From contig CAMWLH010000051.1 in the NCBI GenBank assembly GCA_947175045.1, positions 1 through 10,087 of the forward strand: a DNA stretch of 10,087 bases, written 5' to 3'. How positions within the stretch are numbered: the first letter of the stretch is position 1; each line of letters begins with the position of its first letter. The notes below the pieces were generated by a model. It had not been told where the DNA came from. It ran no database searches and saw only the letters and a list, made by a program, of their open reading frames with translations. Both the position numbers and the translations under genes were made by a program. The stretch comes from an uncultured Clostridia bacterium. GTDB taxonomy: Bacteria > Bacillota > Clostridia > Oscillospirales > Ruminococcaceae. This document shows positions 6,503 to 10,087 of this stretch, piece after piece.

Positions 6503-8092
6503 ATGAAGAAGAACAAGAATATCGAAAATATGGAAGAGACCGAGGTAAAGGAAGCAGATACCTCGGAGGAGATCAAAGCGGCTCCCGAAAAGGTGCGCAA
6601 GCCCGAAAAGGCTACGAAAAGGAGAAAATTCAACCCGCGCTCCTTCAAACACGGCACAATGTCGGTGGTGCTCACGGTGGTATTTATCGCGGCGGTAGTC
6701 GTGGTGAATGTTATCGTGGGACTTGTCTCGGAGCGCTTTGATACCACGGCGGACTTGACGGACGACGGGATTTACTCCCTTGAGGAAAGCACGGAGAAAT
6801 ATCTCGGGGAGCAGCTAACAAGTGACGTGAGCTTTACGGTGCTCACCCCCGAAACGGAGTTCGAGGGGCGCAACACCGCCTACAAGCAGATAAACGAGCT
6901 GCTTAAAAAAATGGAGATGGCGAGCCCCCACGTTTCGCTGAATTATCTCGATCTCAATCAGAATCCGAATTACACCTCGCAGTTCACCGCGGAGACGCTT
7001 TCGACGGATTACATCGTGGTCGAGAGCGCCAAGACGGGCAGGCACAGGATAATCAGCCCGACGGAGTACTTCCTTTTCAACGAAGAGTATCTGTATTATT
7101 ACGGCAGACAGGTGATTGAGGGCTCTAACATCGAGCAGGCGGCGGTGTCGGCTATGATGTACGTTTCAAACGACGATCTGGTAAGGGTAGCCTTCACGGA
7201 GGGCTACGGCGAGCAGGACAGCTCCGCGCTGCAGACCCTGCTCACAAGAAACGGCTACGAGGTGGAGAGCCTTAATCTCACCACCACGGGCGAGATAGAT
7301 GCGGATATAGATTTTGTGGTGATGTTCGCGCCCTCTATGGACGTGGACAACGAGCACCTTGCCAAGCTGGATAAGTTCCTTGACAACGGAGGCGCGTTCG
7401 GAAAGACCCTGCTGTACTTCGCCTCGGCGGAGCAGCCGCAGACCCCCAACCTTGAAGCGTTTCTTAACGACTGGGGAATTTCGATAGGCAATTCGGTAAT
7501 AGGTCAAAGCGATATGAACTATCTTATCAGCCAGTTCACCGCCTACGCGCACCTGCAGCAGATATGCGATACCCCTTATGCGGGGAACACCTACGGCTCG
7601 CAGCTTTATTACTACGGCGCGAATATGCGTCCCGTTGTCCAGATATGGGGCGACGATTCCCGCGGCGCCGTGGAGCAGCAGGTGCTGATACAGACCTACG
7701 ACAACGCGTTCCTTTACCCGCTGGACACCGACGAGGAGTTCAACGTCGATACCGCGGAGAGCGGAGTGTTTATCGACGCGCTCGCGGCGTACAGGGTACA
7801 CTCCACCACGCAGGAGATAAGCACCGTTGCGGCTTTCGGCTCCTATCAGATGGCTGACGTGAGCTTTATGTCAATGAGCAACGGCTCAAACGCGGATTTC
7901 TTTATAAATATGTTTAACTTTATTTCCGGCAAGGAGGACAGCATCACCATCAAGTCCAAGTCCTTCAGCAATGTAACCTTCGATATGAACGTGCAGACGG
8001 CTACCGTGCTCGGTATCATTCTGTGCATAGTCGTGCCGGTGGTTGTAATTGTGCTGGGTATCGTTATCTGGGTTCGCAGGAGGCACAGATAA
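6503..8092 (+). CDS. GldG-like ABC transporter auxiliary protein
   Basis: Membrane-anchored auxiliary subunit of Gld-type ABC systems (COG3225-like), 529 residues. A charged N-terminus (1-50, acidic then Lys/Arg-rich) precedes a membrane segment at about 53-74. A typical GldG entry motif follows (RFDTTADLTDDGIYSLEEST, 78-97), then a large domain, a second membrane segment at 502-524, and a basic end (RRRHR). By the positive-inside rule both ends face the cytoplasm and about 425 residues face outside. ATG 6503 has AAAGGA at 6488-6493. It starts 16 bases after the permease stop, and its own stop directly abuts the next ATG (TAAATG). In Bacteroidota, GldG works with GldF and GldA in gliding motility. 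In a Firmicute no gliding role should be assumed; the domain may handle an exported or cell-surface substrate. Confidence 0.85.
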   Translation: MKKNKNIENMEETEVKEADTSEEIKAAPEKVRKPEKATKRRKFNPRSFKHGTMSVVLTVVFIAAVVVVNVIVGLVSERFDTTADLTDDGIYSLEESTEKYLGEQLTSDVSFTVLTPETEFEGRNTAYKQINELLKKMEMASPHVSLNYLDLNQNPNYTSQFTAETLSTDYIVVESAKTGRHRIISPTEYFLFNEEYLYYYGRQVIEGSNIEQAAVSAMMYVSNDDLVRVAFTEGYGEQDSSALQTLLTRNGYEVESLNLTTTGEIDADIDFVVMFAPSMDVDNEHLAKLDKFLDNGGAFGKTLLYFASAEQPQTPNLEAFLNDWGISIGNSVIGQSDMNYLISQFTAYAHLQQICDTPYAGNTYGSQLYYYGANMRPVVQIWGDDSRGAVEQQVLIQTYDNAFLYPLDTDEEFNVDTAESGVFIDALAAYRVHSTTQEISTVAAFGSYQMADVSFMSMSNGSNADFFINMFNFISGKEDSITIKSKSFSNVTFDMNVQTATVLGIILCIVVPVVVIVLGIVIWVRRRHR

Positions 8093-9643
8093 ATGAAGCT
8101 GTCAAAATCAACTAAAACGATCATTATCGCGGCGGGAGTGCTGCTGGTGCTGGGAGTGCTGCTGATGGTGCTGCTGCTCACCAAGCCCGCCGACGATACC
8201 GAGAGCGAGAGCTCCGTTTCCTCCGAGCCGAGTACTGCGGTGACCGTGACCGATAAGGAGCCCGAGGACGTGCAGACGCTCACTGTAAAGAACGCGAACG
8301 GCGGGTTCACGCTGAACCGAGCGGAGCGCGTGGTGACCTCCACCGACGAGGAGGGGAACATTTCCTCCGAAACGCAGGTCTACTGGACGAGCGAGGAGCT
8401 TCTCGGGGTAGCTCCCAACGACACCACGATAAGGGCGTTTGTCAATAATATGGCGGGTCGTTCAACAAGGGAGCTTGTGGAGGAAAACGCGGAGGACTTG
8501 GAGAAATACGGTCTGGAGAGCCCCTCGGCGCAGGTCGAGGTGGAGTTTACGGACGGAAGCACCGCTTCGCTGTGCTTCGGCATACAAAATCCCGCGGCGA
8601 CAAATTACGCGTATTTCCGCACCGCGGACAGCCGCGATGTTCACCAGGTAAGCTACTACTCGGTGGGGAGCGCTTATAATGATATACGGGATTTCGCGAG
8701 CCTTACCATGACCGAGGCATACTCCCAGAACGACCCCAAGGAGCTTGACTACCTAATCATCGAGCGCAAAGACCTTGACGAGCCCGTGGAGATACGCTAT
8801 ATGTTCGACGTCGCCGAGGCGGCGGAGGACGAGGACGCGATAATAACCACCTTCAACTCCCATCGCTTTATAACTCCCATAAACACCGAGGTCGACTCGG
8901 TAAAGGGGCAGACGCTGTGCTATGGGGTCTACGGGCTGTCGATGTCCTCCTGCCTTTCGCTGGAGCAGACGGAGGAAAACCTGGCGCAGGCGGGGCTGGA
9001 CGATCCCTACTGCAAGGTGACCTTCAAGTATGGCGGAAACCGCTATGTGCTGCGGCTGGGCAAAGAGATAGTTCAGGTGAGCGAGGCAGAGGGAGATACT
9101 CCCGCGCTGACGACGGTAGTAGGCTATTACGCGATGATCGAGGGCATTGAGGGCATTTACGCCATAGACAAGGCGAGCGCGCCCTGGTACGATTTCACGC
9201 TGGGCAACGTCATGAGCCGCCGCCCGATCTCCCCCTATATCTATACGGTGGACACGCTGGAAATAACCACGGAGCAGGGAAGTTATCTGTTTAAGATAGA
9301 CGGCGACTCCAACAATAACACCATCACCTGCAACGGCGAGGAGGTAAAGGGCGACAGCTTCAGAAAGCTGTATCAGTACCTTATAACCTCGATAGGCGAG
9401 GATCTGTATTTCGAGGAGCAGAGCGACCCGTTCATCACGCTTAAATTCACTTACCGCGACGGCTATGAGGACACCTACGGCACGACCGAGGACGTTATCG
9501 AATTCTATCGCTCAGACGACCGCAAGAGCATTATCGCAGTAAACGGCACGGTGCTTTTTAAGGTTCGCGAGGTCTACACCGAGCGGCTTCTGGAGAATTT
9601 GCAGGCGGTGCTCGACGGTGGCGAGGTGGAGCTTAATTTCTGA
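8093..9643 (+). CDS. DUF4340 domain-containing membrane-anchored protein
   Basis: This 516-residue protein has a short basic N-terminus, one membrane segment at about 9-30, a Ser/Glu/Asp-rich linker (31-61), and then a large extracytoplasmic part. Two regions share the DUF4340-type pattern of Leu-x-x-x-Gly-Leu-acidic-x-Pro, a beta-rich stretch and a Gly turn: one from residue 135 (DLEKYGLESP) and another from 296 (NLAQAGLDDP). Both are followed by a WYDF- or IRDF-type segment, so the fold appears duplicated. There is no Cys near the membrane segment, so it is not a lipoprotein. AGGAGG (8078-8083) inside the previous gene precedes ATG 8093 by nine bases. DUF4340 genes commonly accompany GldG-like genes, which supports a role as an accessory of the ABC complex. 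The molecular function is unknown. Confidence 0.85.
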   Translation: MKLSKSTKTIIIAAGVLLVLGVLLMVLLLTKPADDTESESSVSSEPSTAVTVTDKEPEDVQTLTVKNANGGFTLNRAERVVTSTDEEGNISSETQVYWTSEELLGVAPNDTTIRAFVNNMAGRSTRELVEENAEDLEKYGLESPSAQVEVEFTDGSTASLCFGIQNPAATNYAYFRTADSRDVHQVSYYSVGSAYNDIRDFASLTMTEAYSQNDPKELDYLIIERKDLDEPVEIRYMFDVAEAAEDEDAIITTFNSHRFITPINTEVDSVKGQTLCYGVYGLSMSSCLSLEQTEENLAQAGLDDPYCKVTFKYGGNRYVLRLGKEIVQVSEAEGDTPALTTVVGYYAMIEGIEGIYAIDKASAPWYDFTLGNVMSRRPISPYIYTVDTLEITTEQGSYLFKIDGDSNNNTITCNGEEVKGDSFRKLYQYLITSIGEDLYFEEQSDPFITLKFTYRDGYEDTYGTTEDVIEFYRSDDRKSIIAVNGTVLFKVREVYTERLLENLQAVLDGGEVELNF

Positions 9644-9726
9644 TACTGATTTATGTGTCTGTATGGATACGATAAGTCGGTATAGCATACAGTTCCCCGA
9701 GGGGAGCGAAAAACGGAGGTATTATA

Positions 9727-9999
9727 ATGGCAGAGAGCAAATTTTTCTATTACAGGGGCTACCCTCTTATCCGCAGCGGCGACACGATCTTCTATGGGAG
9801 CGGCGGCGACGACTACGCGGCGAGGCTAACAATAAAGGATACACGCATGGTGAACGATCTGGAGGTTCCCAATAAAATAATGGTGCAGCTTATCCCCACC
9901 AACCCCGTCAATATGGCAAAGGCGAGGAAAGGCGAGTTTATCGGCTTGTATGAGGCGTTGGATACGGCGCACGTCTGGATAACGGAAGCGATATTCTGA
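9727..9999 (+). CDS. Small hypothetical protein, 90 residues
   Basis: I do not recognise a named domain. The gene is well supported: GGAGG (9715-9719) lies seven bases before ATG 9727 and codon use is like its neighbours. The protein is soluble, with no signal peptide or membrane segment. It begins with an aromatic stretch (FFYYRGYPLIRSGDTIFYG, 6-24), then alternating hydrophobic strands (YAARLTIKD, IMVQLIPT), and ends with a short amphipathic helix and WITEAIF. This suggests a compact mostly-beta fold with a C-terminal helix. It follows the DUF4340 gene after 83 bases with no clear terminator or promoter between them, so co-transcription with the ABC operon is possible but unproven. Confidence 0.75.
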   Translation: MAESKFFYYRGYPLIRSGDTIFYGSGGDDYAARLTIKDTRMVNDLEVPNKIMVQLIPTNPVNMAKARKGEFIGLYEALDTAHVWITEAIF

Positions 10000-10005
10000 T
10001 ATTAA

Positions 10006-10031
10006 GATCCCCGAACCGCGGTTCGGGGATC
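10006..10031. terminator. Perfect 26-base palindrome after the small gene
   Basis: The 26 bases are fully self-complementary and would fold as an 11-bp GC-rich stem with a CGCG loop, seven bases after the stop at 9999. The position suits transcription termination. However, no T-run follows on the + strand (the next bases are GCAGTCTGTATAAAAAG), and on the minus strand only a TTAATAT follows. It may be a weak or Rho-assisted terminator, an mRNA 3'-end stabiliser, or a dimeric protein binding site. Confidence 0.5.
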
Positions 10032-10069
10032 GCAGTCTGTATAAAAAGTTATAGCGACGTAATAATGAC

Positions 10070-10087
10070 GCAGGAATTTTTCGCAAG
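10070..10087. repeat. Possible truncated start of another structured intergenic element
   Basis: The last 18 bases (GCAGGAATTTTTCGCAAG) resemble the left arm and loop of hairpin A in the 4573-4680 element, where GAATTTTCGCAGG is found. The window ends before a right arm could appear. The match is short and includes differences, so this is only a suggestion. Confidence 0.25.

Noticed and set aside
7166..7801. Minus-strand open frame of 211 codons inside the GldG-like gene
   Set aside because: It is antisense to a well-supported gene in an operon and its Arg/Val-rich composition is typical of a reverse-frame artefact.
9703..9717. GGAGCGAA...CGGA before the small gene as another copy of the loop word
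   Set aside because: It differs in the centre, is not flanked by a stem, and overlaps the ribosome binding site, where G/A-rich sequence is expected.

Overview
The window looks like chromosome from a moderately GC-rich Firmicute of the class Clostridia, probably of the Ruminococcaceae/Oscillospiraceae type. The evidence is the gene order nrnA-truB-ribF followed by gltX, strong AGGAGG-type ribosome binding sites, codons rich in G/C at the third position, and a Gld-type ABC operon with a DUF4340 gene. This taxonomic guess is inference from gene content. All supported genes lie on the + strand.

Region 1 (1-2833) is a housekeeping translation and cofactor cluster. It holds the tail of an upstream reading frame (the rbfA position in this conserved cluster), the DHH/DHHA1 nano-RNase and pAp phosphatase NrnA, the tRNA pseudouridine-55 synthase TruB, and the bifunctional riboflavin kinase/FAD synthetase RibF. 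NrnA and TruB overlap by an ATGA, and RibF follows 20 bases later from a TTG start, so this reads as one transcript.

Region 2 (2834-4439) is a 148-base gap with a long hairpin ending in a T-run, then gltX (glutamyl-tRNA synthetase). The hairpin ends only 8 bases before the gltX ribosome binding site, leaving no room for a promoter after it. It is therefore either a leaky terminator or an attenuator-like leader.

Region 3 (4440-4804) is a 365-base non-coding stretch. Its centre is a 108-base sequence that folds into a clean three-way junction, and it shares a 13-base apical-loop word, a 10-base inverted word and its 3' flank with the gltX leader hairpin. After it come spaced copies of a GTCAAC-containing repeat and a plausible sigma-A promoter.

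Region 4 (4805-9643) is a tight four-gene operon: ABC ATPase, ABC-2 permease, GldG-like auxiliary protein and DUF4340 protein. The first two would form an inner-membrane transporter. The last two are membrane-anchored with large extracytoplasmic domains. Homologues serve gliding motility in Bacteroidota; the substrate and role in Firmicutes are unknown to me.

Region 5 (9644-10087) holds a small unrecognised 90-residue protein gene, a perfect 26-base palindrome after it, and at the very edge what may be the start of another copy of the structured intergenic element.

The best candidates for something undescribed are the family of structured intergenic elements and the Gld-like/DUF4340 export operon with its small downstream gene. 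Nothing here proves a new system.
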